64,000 bases of DNA from an uncultured Lactobacillus sp. (GCA_948500755.1 CAOOYH010000001.1:57253-121252); one strand, 5' to 3'. Positions 10,254 through 18,837 are shown, counted from the stretch's first letter. A program made the numbers and translations. Notes: generated by a model not told the origin, from the letters alone.

Positions 10254-10289
10254 AAGTAAGCTGCTAATAAGATGCAGCTTACTTTTTTT
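10254..10289 (+). terminator. Terminator after the APC permease
   Basis: AAGTAAGCTGC pairs with GCAGCTTACTT around an 8-base loop, followed by a T run. Confidence 0.92.
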
Positions 10290-10346
10290 AGTTAAAGTTA
10301 TAGGGTATAATTCACTTATCTTAATTCAAAGGAGCTAAAGATAGAT

Positions 10347-10475
10347 ATGGGTTTAACTTTTGAAAAAAATAATCAATTAGAAAAAATGCTTGATAAATTT
10401 GCTATCTTGCCAGATGATCCTAAAAAGAAAAAAGCTCAAAATAGCAAAGACAAGGAAAAAAATAAGGATAAATAA
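10347..10475 (+). CDS. Small highly charged protein, 42 residues
   Basis: A short gene starting MGLTFEKNNQLEK and ending in a Lys/Asp-rich tail. An AAAGGAGC site lies 10 bases before the ATG and a strong terminator follows 4 bases after the stop, so this is a complete unit. The N-terminal pattern resembles the small uncharacterised SPJ_0845-type proteins of lactobacilli and streptococci; that match is from memory and tentative. There is no membrane segment. The function is unknown. Confidence 0.72.
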   Translation: MGLTFEKNNQLEKMLDKFAILPDDPKKKKAQNSKDKEKNKDK

Positions 10476-10478
10476 AAT

Positions 10479-10514
10479 AAGAGGTTGAAACGATTAGTTT
10501 CAACCTCTTTTATT
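10479..10514. terminator. Bidirectional terminator between the small protein gene and the surface protein gene
   Basis: AGAGGTTGAAA pairs with TTTCAACCTCT, with A-rich sequence on the left and T-rich on the right. It can serve both convergent genes. Confidence 0.9.
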
Positions 10515-10519
10515 GTCTA

Positions 10520-11365
10520 TTAGTTTCTTTTCTTTAATTTTTTACTCCAGATCACTGCACCACTTACAGCCGCAATTAATGCACCGAAAATTATTACAAG
10601 TGGATTAGTAGCCTTAGCCACAGTTTCTGGTAAGCGAGTAGCGACAGAAATTGGATTTGAATCCTTGTCCTTATCCTTTGAGTTACTTACAACACTAACA
10701 TTTTTTTCAGTAACAGTAGTTGATCCTAAATCCTTCACAACTACGTCTTTGTCAGATTTAGAACTGGATTTTGCTGCTTGATCTTTATCAGCTTTATCTA
10801 CAATAGTTGACTTTTCAGTATCAGTGTCTTTGGCAGAAGTTTTAGCTTCACTTTCTACTTGTGAGCTCTTAGCAGTTGACTTTGATGCTACCGCAGCTGA
10901 AGAGTTTTTATCTGAAGAAGTAGTATTTGTATTTTCACTACTTTGACTAGCTGCACTATCTTTAACTGTTACGTAAACTGCTAATCTTGATCTAGATCCA
11001 TCTGGGAAAGTAACATAAACTGTTCCGTAACTAGTTCCGGCCTTATTAACTTCAGGCTTATTATCCCAAGCAGCTACTGTTCCAGCTGGAACCTGACTCC
11101 AATTAGAAATTCCACTTGTTGCATCAGGTAAAACACCCTTAGTAGTAGTTAAAGCTTGTACAGTTAATGGGTTAGTATAAGCTTGTAAATTCTTATGTTC
11201 TTCAAGTTGAGTTTGATAACTCTTGGCTTGATCAGTAGTTGCGGTGCTACTATCAGCGCTTGTAGTACTTGCTGCAAAAGCAGTTCCACCTACACTCAAA
11301 GATGCTAACATTGCGGCTGCACCCAAACTTGTAATGATATTTCTCTTCTTAACTTTTCTCATCAT
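10520..11365 (-). CDS. LPXTG-like cell-surface protein with one Rib-type domain
   Basis: A 281-residue secreted protein. It has a positively charged signal peptide with a TAFAAS cleavage region near residue 31. A single Rib/alpha-like domain (residues ~75-135) ends in VYVTFPDGSRSRLAVYVTV. A long Ser/Thr/Lys/Asp-rich stalk (135-235) follows, then a wall-anchor tail LPETV, a hydrophobic stretch and KKLKKRN. The sorting box has Val where Gly is expected in LPXTG, so covalent anchoring by sortase is uncertain. An AGGAG site precedes the ATG. Confidence 0.82.
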   Translation of the reverse strand: MMRKVKKRNIITSLGAAAMLASLSVGGTAFAASTTSADSSTATTDQAKSYQTQLEEHKNLQAYTNPLTVQALTTTKGVLPDATSGISNWSQVPAGTVAAWDNKPEVNKAGTSYGTVYVTFPDGSRSRLAVYVTVKDSAASQSSENTNTTSSDKNSSAAVASKSTAKSSQVESEAKTSAKDTDTEKSTIVDKADKDQAAKSSSKSDKDVVVKDLGSTTVTEKNVSVVSNSKDKDKDSNPISVATRLPETVAKATNPLVIIFGALIAAVSGAVIWSKKLKKRN

Positions 11366-11422
11366 AATTCACGCTCCTCAGCAAGGTAAGCTATACTTAA
11401 GCTTGCTGTTTTATTTACTTTT

Positions 11423-11453
11423 ATTATACCCTAGTTTTACAAAAATGTTACAA
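11423..11453 (-). promoter_or_regulatory. Promoter of the surface protein gene
   Basis: On the minus strand, -10 TATAAT (11428-11423) lies 19 bases from TTGTAA (11453-11448), a longer spacing than ideal. A small hairpin (AGCAAG/CTTGCT) lies in the 5' leader before the ribosome site. Confidence 0.55.
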
Positions 11454-11586
11454 ATTAAGATGTTTTTTACATTCTTTGTAATATTTTAAGAAATACGCAT
11501 TATTAGCGCTTTCATATTATTTATATCATAGGCATTTTGAAAACAAAAAGCATATGCTTAAAAACTTAATTATGATGAATAGGTTA

Positions 11587-11967
11587 TTAGCTGGCTAAAT
11601 AAGTCAAAGCAACCTGTAATTGAGTCAGATCATTAAGTGTAGCTGGGATATCGTCTTGATCTACCACTTGGTAAATTTCTAAAGTCTCTTCATCAAATTC
11701 AAAACCAGCTCCAATTACAATATCCATTGCTTCTTCAAGTAAATCCATATTTTCTTGACCGGGATCAAGCTTAAATAAAGTTCCCCCATCATCAGTAATG
11801 CGGTAGTAATCATCTTCTTTTTCAATCCAACAATATACTAAGTCCCCATATGCACCAATTAGAGGGGTGGCTACCTCAATAGCTGATCCTACTTTTATAA
11901 AATGAATATTTTCTTTTAACCAATTCATAGCATTTTGCTCAATTAACTTTACTTCAGAATTTTTCAT
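11587..11967 (-). CDS. DUF1828-type protein
   Basis: About 126 residues, with the DUF1828 pattern of an N-terminal helix followed by AYGDLVYCWIEKEDDYYRITDDGGTLFKL. The function of this family is unknown. The longer reading begins at 11991, but the ATG at 11967 has AAGGAGAGA seven bases upstream and is the better start. The neighbouring gene at 12056-12457 has a similar size and a similar 'function Y..DGG/ndr' layout, so they may be diverged paralogues transcribed in the same direction, with a terminator between them. Confidence 0.72.
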   Translation of the reverse strand: MKNSEVKLIEQNAMNWLKENIHFIKVGSAIEVATPLIGAYGDLVYCWIEKEDDYYRITDDGGTLFKLDPGQENMDLLEEAMDIVIGAGFEFDEETLEIYQVVDQDDIPATLNDLTQLQVALTYLAS

Positions 11968-12008
11968 AGTTCTCTCCTTGTTTTTAGTCAAATTATAACT
12001 TAATTAGG

Positions 12009-12043
12009 CAAAAAAAAAGAAGCTTCTGTTTTCAGCTTCTTCT
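12009..12043 (-). terminator. Terminator between the two DUF1828-type genes
   Basis: On the minus strand GAAGCT and AGCTTC pair across a short loop, followed by a run of nine T residues. Confidence 0.75.
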
Positions 12044-12055
12044 CGTGTAATTAAA

Positions 12056-12457
12056 TTATCTATGAATTTGAGCAAATTCAACTACGCGATTTAATAATTG
12101 AGTAAAGTTGTTTACTTCATTTCTGAGGTCACGAGCGTTGATATAGTCACGTGTTAGTTCTCCGCGGTCATCTAATAGTACACCAAATTCACTAGCTAAA
12201 CGTGCCACATCACTGGCAATGCTTGCAAAACTACCGATATTATTATCAATCATTTGTGCGGTAAATACGCGATCATTTAAGGCATAAGTTCCGTTAGGAT
12301 AAACAACTAAATAAAAGTGAATAGTATCGTTCAAGCCATCAACTACATTAGTTGAAACACGATATTCATTATCATCAACCGGTTCAATTGAAAATGCCGA
12401 ACCGATGCCATTATCTTCTCTAAAAGATTTCATTAAAACGTCTTCAAGATCATACAT
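12056..12457 (-). CDS. Small protein resembling the DUF1828 group
   Basis: 133 residues beginning MYDLEDVLMKSFRED, with a beta-rich centre (EYRVSTNVVDG, HFYLVVYPNGTYALNDRVFTAQMI) and a helical C-terminus. The layout is like the DUF1828 neighbour (a short beta sheet ending in a 'display/ndr' turn), but I cannot claim homology. No signal peptide or catalytic motif is visible. An excellent GGAGG site lies nine bases before the ATG. The function is unknown. Confidence 0.75.
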   Translation of the reverse strand: MYDLEDVLMKSFREDNGIGSAFSIEPVDDNEYRVSTNVVDGLNDTIHFYLVVYPNGTYALNDRVFTAQMIDNNIGSFASIASDVARLASEFGVLLDDRGELTRDYINARDLRNEVNNFTQLLNRVVEFAQIHR

Positions 12458-12676
12458 AGAAACTGACCTCCAACATCTTTATCTAAAAATAAATTTAACA
12501 AATTAATTCACTACATATCTATTATATCTTTTCTAGGAAAAATATGTTCTTTGAGCTCCCAAACTTGAAAAATAATATATTATTTTTCAAATACCTTCTT
12601 ATCAACGCTTAATTTTACTGTTTTATATTAATAATTTTGGTTATAATAAAAGAAGTTTTAAATGGAGGAAATTAAT

Positions 12677-13321
12677 TTGAAAAAGTTAATCGTTGGTGCT
12701 TTAAGTTGTAGTCTTTTATTACTTGCGGGTTGTCGTAACAATTTGGTTGAGCCAAAGCATAAATCTTCTGCAGCAGACTATGCCATTATTCAGTCTTCTC
12801 ATAAGCAATCTCATAAAAAAGTTGAAAAAGAGAAACCTAAAAATAAAGAAGATAAAAAGGAAAAAGCAGACAAAACTGATCAGAAAAAAGATGAGGACAC
12901 TAAGATGGATGATCAACTAGATAGTCTCCAAAATAAAGAAGAGCAATCTAGTTCTGAAAGCCAAAGTTCTAGTTCATCAAGTACTCCTACACCTATTCAA
13001 CGTAGTGAACATAAGGCAAGCAGTAGCCTACCAAAATCTAACTTTGGTACTTCTTTCTATACTATTCCACGTCGTAATTATAGTTATTATAATCCTCAAC
13101 CTAACTATCACTTTGATAACAGCTGGACTACTAACAGTAATGCAAATGCAACTACTCAAAGTTCTGCTACAAGTAGTTCAAACTCTGAAAATTCACACAC
13201 TTCATCATCTTCTACTGTTTCATCTGAATCTTCTTCAAGTTCAAGCAAGGAAAGTGAAACGCCAGCTAGTCAAAATAATGAATCTGAATCAACTAGCTCA
13301 ACTGAAAATACTCAAGACTAA
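12677..13321 (+). CDS. Ser-rich lipoprotein
   Basis: About 214 residues. A lipoprotein signal peptide (KKLIVGALSCSLLLLAGC) puts the lipidated Cys at about residue 19. A Lys/Glu-rich segment, a Tyr/Asn/Pro-rich patch (TIPRRNYSYYNPQPNYHF) and a long Ser/Thr/Asn-rich C-terminus follow. The ATG at 12662 overlaps the GGAGG ribosome site itself, so the TTG at 12677, spaced correctly from that site, is the likely start. It is surface-exposed and probably a wall-spanning spacer protein. No enzymatic domain is seen. Confidence 0.75.
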   Translation: MKKLIVGALSCSLLLLAGCRNNLVEPKHKSSAADYAIIQSSHKQSHKKVEKEKPKNKEDKKEKADKTDQKKDEDTKMDDQLDSLQNKEEQSSSESQSSSSSSTPTPIQRSEHKASSSLPKSNFGTSFYTIPRRNYSYYNPQPNYHFDNSWTTNSNANATTQSSATSSSNSENSHTSSSSTVSSESSSSSSKESETPASQNNESESTSSTENTQD

Positions 13322-13323
13322 TA

Positions 13324-13352
13324 AAAAGACATTCGATCGAATGTCTTTTTTT
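13324..13352. terminator. Bidirectional terminator between lipoprotein and NUDIX genes
   Basis: AAAGACATTCGATCGAATGT begins a near-perfect palindrome closed by CTTTTTTT. It overlaps the end of the convergent NUDIX gene. Confidence 0.88.
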
Positions 13353-13791
13353 AATAAGTTTGATCTCTATCTCCATCTAAGATATGTTCACTTAACTTTT
13401 CATCGAAAAAGATTGGTAAATCATGATCAAAATTATAGGCTAATTTTGCTTTTTTTATTTCTTCCCTCGTCATCCAAGTTAAATCCCCTTCATCAGAAGC
13501 CTTTAATGTACCAGTAAACTTAGTAGCTACGTAGAAAAATACAAGATAGCGATCATCATTATGATCAAAAAATTGCTTTACTCCAACTAAACGTGGATCC
13601 TCAATTTCTAGGCCTGTTTCTTCTTTTATTTCTCTAATCACTGAATCATGAAAAGCTTCATGAGATTCGACATGACCGCCTGGAAAAGTTAAACCGGGCC
13701 AAACTGGATCAGTTCTATTTAGAACTAAAATTTTATTTTTATTTTTTATCATACACATATTAGTTAAAGTTACAGCTTCTGTTCTTTTCAT
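13351..13791 (-). CDS. NUDIX hydrolase (MutT-like)
   Basis: A 146-residue protein with a complete NUDIX box starting GGHVESHEAF and continuing REIKEETGLEI, around residues 40-62. It is probably an 8-oxo-dGTP-type or other nucleoside diphosphate-X pyrophosphatase; the substrate is not determinable. It is monocistronic and convergent with the Ser-rich lipoprotein. Confidence 0.9.
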   Translation of the reverse strand: MKRTEAVTLTNMCMIKNKNKILVLNRTDPVWPGLTFPGGHVESHEAFHDSVIREIKEETGLEIEDPRLVGVKQFFDHNDDRYLVFFYVATKFTGTLKASDEGDLTWMTREEIKKAKLAYNFDHDLPIFFDEKLSEHILDGDRDQTY

Positions 13792-13942
13792 TTCTTCTCC
13801 ATTTTACATAATTTTAATTATATTATTTCTATAATTTATTATTGTTTAAGTTTTATTTTACTGCTATTAATTAATTTCTCTAAGTAAATTTTATTAGTAT
13901 AATTAAATTAAATAGACTAAAATTTTTCAAAGGAATTTAGAT

Positions 13943-14788
13943 ATGACATTACAAATCAATACCAGAGTAGACTCAATTACCTGGCCTCTTAATCAAAATT
14001 TGACCAATCAAGAAATAATCTCTCAATTGGAACTTACAGTTACAGAAAATGGCCATCTTATTTCAAATGATAATCTTAGTATAAATAAAAAGGCCGTTAA
14101 CCGGTCGGAAGTAGGAGTATATCCAGTAATTATCACCGCAATTGGTACTAATAATGAATATGCGACCAAGAAAATTCAAGCCTGGGTAACAGATAAAAAT
14201 AATGTAGTTGATTCTTCTCCTACTCCTCAACCAGCTCCAGCAAAACCAGCACAATATACTTCTTCTCCTAATAAACCTACTAGTCCTAAAAAGAAAAGCA
14301 AGAAAAAGATAGTATATATTGTTCTTGGAGTGCTTGTTTTATTAATTGCCATCATCTTTGGTATTTCAGCTTGTCAGGCTCATAATGATACGGTTCAAAA
14401 TGAGCAAGCTCAAAGTAATGCCCTCAATAATACCAACAGTAAATTAGATAATCTGTCTGAACAAAATAAGCAATTAATGCAACAAAATAAAGAGTTGCAA
14501 AGTGCTATCAATACCTATAAGCAGGATCAAAATAAGGAAGAATTACAAAACCAATTAAACCAAATCAAAACTGAAAATGAACAATTGAAAAATAATGCTG
14601 CTAATAATCAAGCCTTACAAAATCAAATTGATCAATTGGGCTCTACTATCGACCAAATCAAACAAAATCCAAATCAGGCCGATTCATTATTAGATCAAAT
14701 GAAAAATAATCAAAACGAATTTATGCAGAATTTAAATGCCACTTTTCAAAAACTAGTTAGCGATTTCCAGCAATTAATTGGACAATAA
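13943..14788 (+). CDS. Membrane-anchored coiled-coil protein
   Basis: 281 residues. The N-terminal ~85 residues look like a small Ig-like beta domain (GVYPVIITAIGTNNEYATKKIQAWV). A Pro-rich linker and a Lys cluster follow, then one transmembrane helix (IVYIVLGVLVLLIAIIFGIS, ~125-145), then a long Asn/Gln-rich coiled coil to the end. There is no signal peptide before the first domain, so the N-terminus is probably cytoplasmic and the coiled coil outside. An AAAGGAAT site precedes the ATG. The function is unknown. Confidence 0.75.
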   Translation: MTLQINTRVDSITWPLNQNLTNQEIISQLELTVTENGHLISNDNLSINKKAVNRSEVGVYPVIITAIGTNNEYATKKIQAWVTDKNNVVDSSPTPQPAPAKPAQYTSSPNKPTSPKKKSKKKIVYIVLGVLVLLIAIIFGISACQAHNDTVQNEQAQSNALNNTNSKLDNLSEQNKQLMQQNKELQSAINTYKQDQNKEELQNQLNQIKTENEQLKNNAANNQALQNQIDQLGSTIDQIKQNPNQADSLLDQMKNNQNEFMQNLNATFQKLVSDFQQLIGQ

Positions 14789-14800
14789 TACTACCTAATA

Positions 14801-14844
14801 AAAAACTGAGAATTATGAAATCCCCTCATAGTTCTCAGTTTTTT
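14801..14844. terminator. Bidirectional terminator
   Basis: AAAAAACTGAGAA and TTCTCAGTTTTTT pair across a larger internal loop. It serves the coiled-coil gene and the convergent lipoprotein gene. Confidence 0.88.
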
Positions 14845-14853
14845 AATATTTAA

Positions 14854-15630
14854 TTAATCATCTGTATCAACATCAGCATTACTGCTTGTATCGGCACTTG
14901 AATTTGTGTCTGTACTTTCGTCAGAATGTGAATTGCTGCTTGCATTATCGCTAGATTTCTTAATGGTCTTAGACTCATAAACTTTTACAGTTAATGATTT
15001 ACCAAATTTAGAATCGTAAGGGTCAAATACATAATGGGTTGCATTAGTTTTAGCGCCATTTGCAGGATCTAATTTATATACTATAACAAAATTACCGGTC
15101 ATATTAGGCTCAACCTTCTTACGACCTTCCTTAATCTGATTTCCCCAAGGTGTTAATTCATTTTCAATGTCTGTGGTGACCAAAACAAGGTCATGAGTAG
15201 CTTTGCCAACCTTCTCCATTACTTTTAAGTGATTACTAAAGAAAGATGTTGGATCAACGCTTTCTTTAGCATTATTACTGAAAGTTCCTTGCACTAGAGC
15301 ATAATGGTCATCGCCATCAGAACCCTTAACAACGACATTGGTTACATTATTGATAGCTATGTATCCGTTGCTATCTTGGAAATTTCCACCATAAGCTTTA
15401 CCGTCGTTACTGTTACTATTATTAGCTTGATTGTCAGCCGCTGTACTTAAATCTTTTTTAGAGCGTTTTGTACTCTCACTACTATTTTCATCGGTCTTTT
15501 CGACAGACTTCTTTGACTTACTAGTAGTTGTTTGTTTGCTGCTACTATTGTTTGTTTGACTAGAGCAAGCACTTGTTCCTAATCCCAGAAGTACTAAACC
15601 TAATGCTCCTAAAAGATATCTTTTTTTCAT
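14854..15630 (-). CDS. Lipoprotein with DUF5067-like domain
   Basis: About 258 residues. The signal peptide ends in a lipobox (GLGTSAC) with Cys near residue 22. A Ser/Thr/Lys-rich spacer follows, then an Ig-like domain (~85-225; YIAINNVTNVVVKGSDGDDHYALVQGTF...) typical of DUF5067/'Ig-like' lipoproteins of lactobacilli, and a Ser/Asp-rich tail. The ATG at 15630 sits seven bases after GGGAGG, so the TTG at 15633 is not needed. It lies downstream of the candidate RNA unit on the same strand, but a terminator separates them. Confidence 0.8.
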   Translation of the reverse strand: MKKRYLLGALGLVLLGLGTSACSSQTNNSSSKQTTTSKSKKSVEKTDENSSESTKRSKKDLSTAADNQANNSNSNDGKAYGGNFQDSNGYIAINNVTNVVVKGSDGDDHYALVQGTFSNNAKESVDPTSFFSNHLKVMEKVGKATHDLVLVTTDIENELTPWGNQIKEGRKKVEPNMTGNFVIVYKLDPANGAKTNATHYVFDPYDSKFGKSLTVKVYESKTIKKSSDNASSNSHSDESTDTNSSADTSSNADVDTDD

Positions 15631-15901
15631 CAAAAAACCTCCCTATTTGAATACATCAATAATTCTAGCATTTTTAGTTAAAAAATTATACAGATTATAT
15701 AACGAATCGAGTTTTCAAATTACGGATTAGCCTGTTATAGGAGCAGGCCTTAAATGTGCTGTACGTGATGATTTTTCCTTGCACAACAAGTAGAAACAGC
15801 TTGATTTCATAACAAGTAGAGTTAGTGTATTTAGTTATGGGATGATAATCTGGATTATCTTTATTAAATATTTAAGTCCTACCCTCCAGAAAAAATACAA
15901 A

Positions 15902-15937
15902 ATAAAAACGACACTCGTTTGAGTATCGTTTTCTTTA
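15902..15937. terminator. Terminator of the candidate small RNA
   Basis: The arms AACGACACTC and GAGTATCGTT pair around a GTTT loop, tolerating one G-U pair, and are flanked by A-rich and T-rich runs. It is usable in either direction. Confidence 0.8.
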
Positions 15938-16086
15938 AGACATGCAACGCGAGATTTGCACCCGCACCTATCTAGTATTTATGCACGTTCACCCAACTAT
16001 CTCCTACTTTCATAGTGGACTCGTGAGTCGCTTTTTTAGCATAGCGCCATTGTTCTTCTCTCTAATAAACTACGTTCACTTGTCCT
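15902..16086 (-). ncRNA. Candidate structured small RNA of about 180 nt
   Basis: There is no credible gene here, but the minus strand has promoter, hairpins and terminator in series. Elements include CGCT/AGCG, GACT-CACG-AGTC, and CTAT-GAAA-GTAG with a GNRA tetraloop. A 7-bp helix ACGTGCA/TGCATGT encloses a 5-bp stem GCGGG/CTCGC with the 7-base loop TGCAAAT, which looks like a T-arm. The sequence TGAACGT occurs twice. The terminal hairpin has the arms AACGATACTC and GAGTGTCGTT before a T run. I do not recognise the family; there is no CCA end and no full cloverleaf, so it is neither a tRNA nor an obvious tmRNA. Confidence 0.5.
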
Positions 16087-16092
16087 TTGATT

Positions 16093-16123
16093 ATTGTAGC
16101 AAATCCTATTGGCCTTTAGTCAA
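16093..16123 (-). promoter_or_regulatory. Promoter of the candidate small RNA
   Basis: On the minus strand, TTGACT (16123-16118) is followed after 19 bases by an extended -10, TGC-TACAAT (hexamer 16098-16093). This places the start near 16086. Confidence 0.55.
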
Positions 16124-16302
16124 TTGATGGTGTCATATTTTTTCTCTCTTGATATTTTTTATATAAATCAACTAATATGGGCTATCAAGTCATTCAACTG
16201 ATTAACGTAGGATTGTATAGATATAGTATATTTTGAATGATGTGGCATTTTTTATTTACTGGAGAATACGAGTTATTAATTTTGCCAACACCACTTTTCA
16301 TG

Positions 16303-16941
16303 GGATTACCTCCACACACGTGGAGAATACTTATTTTCACCCTGTCTTAAACCTATTACTTCAGGATCATCTCCACTTACGTGGAGAACACAGTAAACCT
16401 GCTGTTACTACCAGTAATCTGCGAGGATCATCTCCACATACGTGGAGAACACTATTAGTTTGATTGGTCTTAATGTTACGCTTAAGGATCATCTCCACAT
16501 ACGTGGAGAACACCTGTGCGCCTACCTGAATAAGTACTTAATGATAGGATCATCTCCACATACGTGGAGAACACTTAACTATTTCTTTAAAGATACTGGT
16601 AACGAAAGGATCATCTCCACATACGTGGAGAACACTGACTGAACCAATAACTGAAAGTAGAACAATTAGGATCATCTCCACATACGTGGAGAACACACTG
16701 CTTTTTCATCATTAGCTTTATAAATAACCAGGATCATCTCCACATACGTGGAGAACACTGTCTCCTTTAACTCACGATGTTACAAGAGTGAGGATCATCT
16801 CCACATACGTGGAGAACACAAAACTGCTATTGAACCTAGTTGAATGTATCTAGGATCATCTCCACATACGTGGAGAACACGTTGATGTTTCTTTGATCAG
16901 TCAACCCGGAGAAGGATCATCTCCACATACGTGGAGAACAC
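16303..16941 (-). CRISPR. CRISPR array 1 (type I-E), 11 repeats and 10 spacers
   Basis: 28-bp repeats start at 16303, 16364, 16425, 16486, 16547, 16608, 16669, 16731, 16792, 16853 and 16914. Spacers are 33 bp, with one of 34 bp. The palindromic core is CTCCAC-ATAC-GTGGAG. The low-coordinate repeat is degenerate, and the half-repeat CTGGAGAATAC at 16259-16269 is a still older remnant. The leader-proximal end is therefore at 16941 and transcription is on the minus strand, downstream of cas2. Every spacer is preceded on the plus strand by A, giving T as the base after the repeat in the crRNA sense. Confidence 0.98.
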
Positions 16942-17012
16942 ACTAAAAGAATCCTATCGTAGCAACATTTTAAAAAGATGTAATGGTCCAAATACATTAC
17001 TTTTACCAAACT
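16942..17012 (-). promoter_or_regulatory. Leader of CRISPR array 1
   Basis: This 71-base AT-rich gap lies between the cas2 stop and the first repeat. It ends in CTTTTAGT before the repeat, the same junction seen at array 2. A weak promoter pair (ATTACA, then TACGAT after 17 bases) is visible on the minus strand. Confidence 0.7.
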
Positions 17013-17891
17013 TTAAAGCTTTAATTTTCCCTCATTAATCAACTTCAATGCTAATTGATACGTACTTTTTGCATCAAAATCCGCATGATGTGGATTTTGA
17101 TTTTCAATTTTATATTCAGACAATACTGTACTCAACTTATAATTATCAAGAAATTTATTATTCTTTTTAATTATCGGAAGTAAATCTTTAGAAGTATTAA
17201 TTAATCCAGAAATCTTATTTCTTTTATAGGCTATATCCAAAAAACTAATATCAAATGTTAAATTGTAACCTAATAAAATTCGATCTCCAAGAAAGTCTTT
17301 TAGCATTTTTAAAACTTCGATTAAATTACTTCCTTTCGATTTTAATATCTTCATATTCAAACCTGTTAATTCACTTACATCGGCCGGAATACAGTTTACA
17401 TCCCTAATTAATTTATAAAATACATCAACTTTTCCATTCTTCAAATACTTAACAGCACTAATAGAAAGAATTTCGCTCTTATTGGGAGCTAAGCCTGTAG
17501 TTTCGATATCAATTACTGCAAACTTTAACAAAGTTGAATTATGCAACACAGATCGTGAACATACCTTAGCTTTATGGTATCTTGCAGCATTACTAAATCC
17601 TAATTTCAAATTTGGCGTTACATTAACATGTTTTAACAGAGGAATACCATCAAAATCTACTATTTTTCTGTCTAATCGAGTGGTTCGAAAAGTATATCCA
17701 AGTTCATTATTCGTATTATAAACTAGAGTAGCTTCTCCTTGACCAATATTTTTTTGAACCCGTTCCCATAATAAGTCTCTAACTTTCGCATTAACACTTC
17801 CAACATAGACTCCAGTTTGAATTTCTTGACACCATTTTGTTAAATCACCACGTAAGGAAGCTGGTGTTTTGGATAGAGTAATTACAATCAT
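17013..17891 (-). CDS. cas2: Cas2 fused to a DEDDh (DnaQ-like) 3'-5' exonuclease
   Basis: 292 residues. Residues 1-~95 are the type I-E Cas2 ferredoxin-like domain (MIVITLSKTPASLRGDLTKW). After a linker comes a DnaQ-fold exonuclease with Exo I FAVIDIETTG (~125-134), an Exo II segment LLGYNLTFDISFL and Exo III HHADFDAKSTYQLAL near the C-terminus, so the active site is complete. Cas2-DEDDh fusions are known in some I-E systems, where the exonuclease trims prespacers to size before Cas1-Cas2 integrates them. It is the last cas gene, 5 bases after cas1. Confidence 0.96.
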   Translation of the reverse strand: MIVITLSKTPASLRGDLTKWCQEIQTGVYVGSVNAKVRDLLWERVQKNIGQGEATLVYNTNNELGYTFRTTRLDRKIVDFDGIPLLKHVNVTPNLKLGFSNAARYHKAKVCSRSVLHNSTLLKFAVIDIETTGLAPNKSEILSISAVKYLKNGKVDVFYKLIRDVNCIPADVSELTGLNMKILKSKGSNLIEVLKMLKDFLGDRILLGYNLTFDISFLDIAYKRNKISGLINTSKDLLPIIKKNNKFLDNYKLSTVLSEYKIENQNPHHADFDAKSTYQLALKLINEGKLKL

Positions 17892-17896
17892 TAAAA

Positions 17897-18835
17897 CTAC
17901 TCCTCTAGCTCATGGTACTGGACTCCAAATTTTTGAAGCCCTTTTTTATTGTCCCAAAGACTCATTACTGCATGCACTTCGTCTTGATTTTTAATATCTA
18001 ATAAATATTTGAGATCTTTGACCATTTTTTCTATTAATTTTCCATCTTTAAAAGCATCCCTCATTGCATGTCTTGTATGGGCTGCAATGTCATCTTTTCC
18101 ATATTCCTTAACCATTTCAAAGGCAATAGGAATTGAATAATCCGCCTTATACAGATCAGAAAAATCATATACAAAGGATAAATCATGGCCAGTATGAATA
18201 AAACCTAGTCCAGCGGATGCACCTAAAGCAACAATTACACTATAACTTAATCCATAGAGAGCTTGATGAGCTGCTGTTAGAGCTTGATTAATTGGAGTAC
18301 TTGACTCAAAATCATCAACTTTGTATTCTCTCCGTGACCAGGCAACTCCTGTTTTCTGAGATTGGTCTTGATAAACTCTTCTAATACGGGCTCCCTCTTT
18401 ACCACGCAATTGTTGCATGGTCAGCCCAGAAACATCCATTTCTGGAAAACGCATTTGATACATTTTTCGAGCCACCGCTAAGCGTGTCCTCGTGTTAGAA
18501 ACTAATTTAGCTTGTGCTTGAAGCAAGATCGATGAATGATTTAGTGACCGACCATGAGCATATTGTCTTACTCCATCTTCGCCTACCCACAGGACCGCCA
18601 TTCCCGCATCTCCCATTAGTTCCATTGCACGATGTGTTACATCAATACCAGGCCCAAGAAGTAAAACACTAATAATTGCAGCAGGAATATAGACCGTTCC
18701 CGTACTATCTGCCACGCTAATTGCACTATCAATTCTATTTAACTTTGCATGCTCTAAGTATAAAAAAGTTATTCTGTCACTAACCTTGCTTAGTTCACTG
18801 ATTTCCGGCTTTTTTGCCCCAAATTTTCTCTGCAT
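17897..18835 (-). CDS. cas1: Cas1 integrase (type I-E)
   Basis: 312 residues of the I-E Cas1 form: an N-terminal beta domain, then the helical catalytic domain with conserved segments HRAMELMGDAGMAVLWVGEDGVRQYAHG and GFIHTGHDLSFVYDFSDLYKADYSI. It forms the spacer-integration complex with Cas2. It lies 2 bases downstream of cas6e. Confidence 0.97.
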   Translation of the reverse strand: MQRKFGAKKPEISELSKVSDRITFLYLEHAKLNRIDSAISVADSTGTVYIPAAIISVLLLGPGIDVTHRAMELMGDAGMAVLWVGEDGVRQYAHGRSLNHSSILLQAQAKLVSNTRTRLAVARKMYQMRFPEMDVSGLTMQQLRGKEGARIRRVYQDQSQKTGVAWSRREYKVDDFESSTPINQALTAAHQALYGLSYSVIVALGASAGLGFIHTGHDLSFVYDFSDLYKADYSIPIAFEMVKEYGKDDIAAHTRHAMRDAFKDGKLIEKMVKDLKYLLDIKNQDEVHAVMSLWDNKKGLQKFGVQYHELEE

Positions 18836-18837
18836 GA

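Noticed and set aside
12719..13517. Alternative frames over the Ser-rich lipoprotein
   Set aside because: Low-complexity shadows of a gene with a clear lipobox, ribosome site and terminator.
15902..16086. T-box leader, tmRNA or tracrRNA reading of the candidate RNA
   Set aside because: There is no proper T-box sequence pairing with the terminator, no CCA tRNA end or tag frame, and no type II cas genes or anti-repeat.
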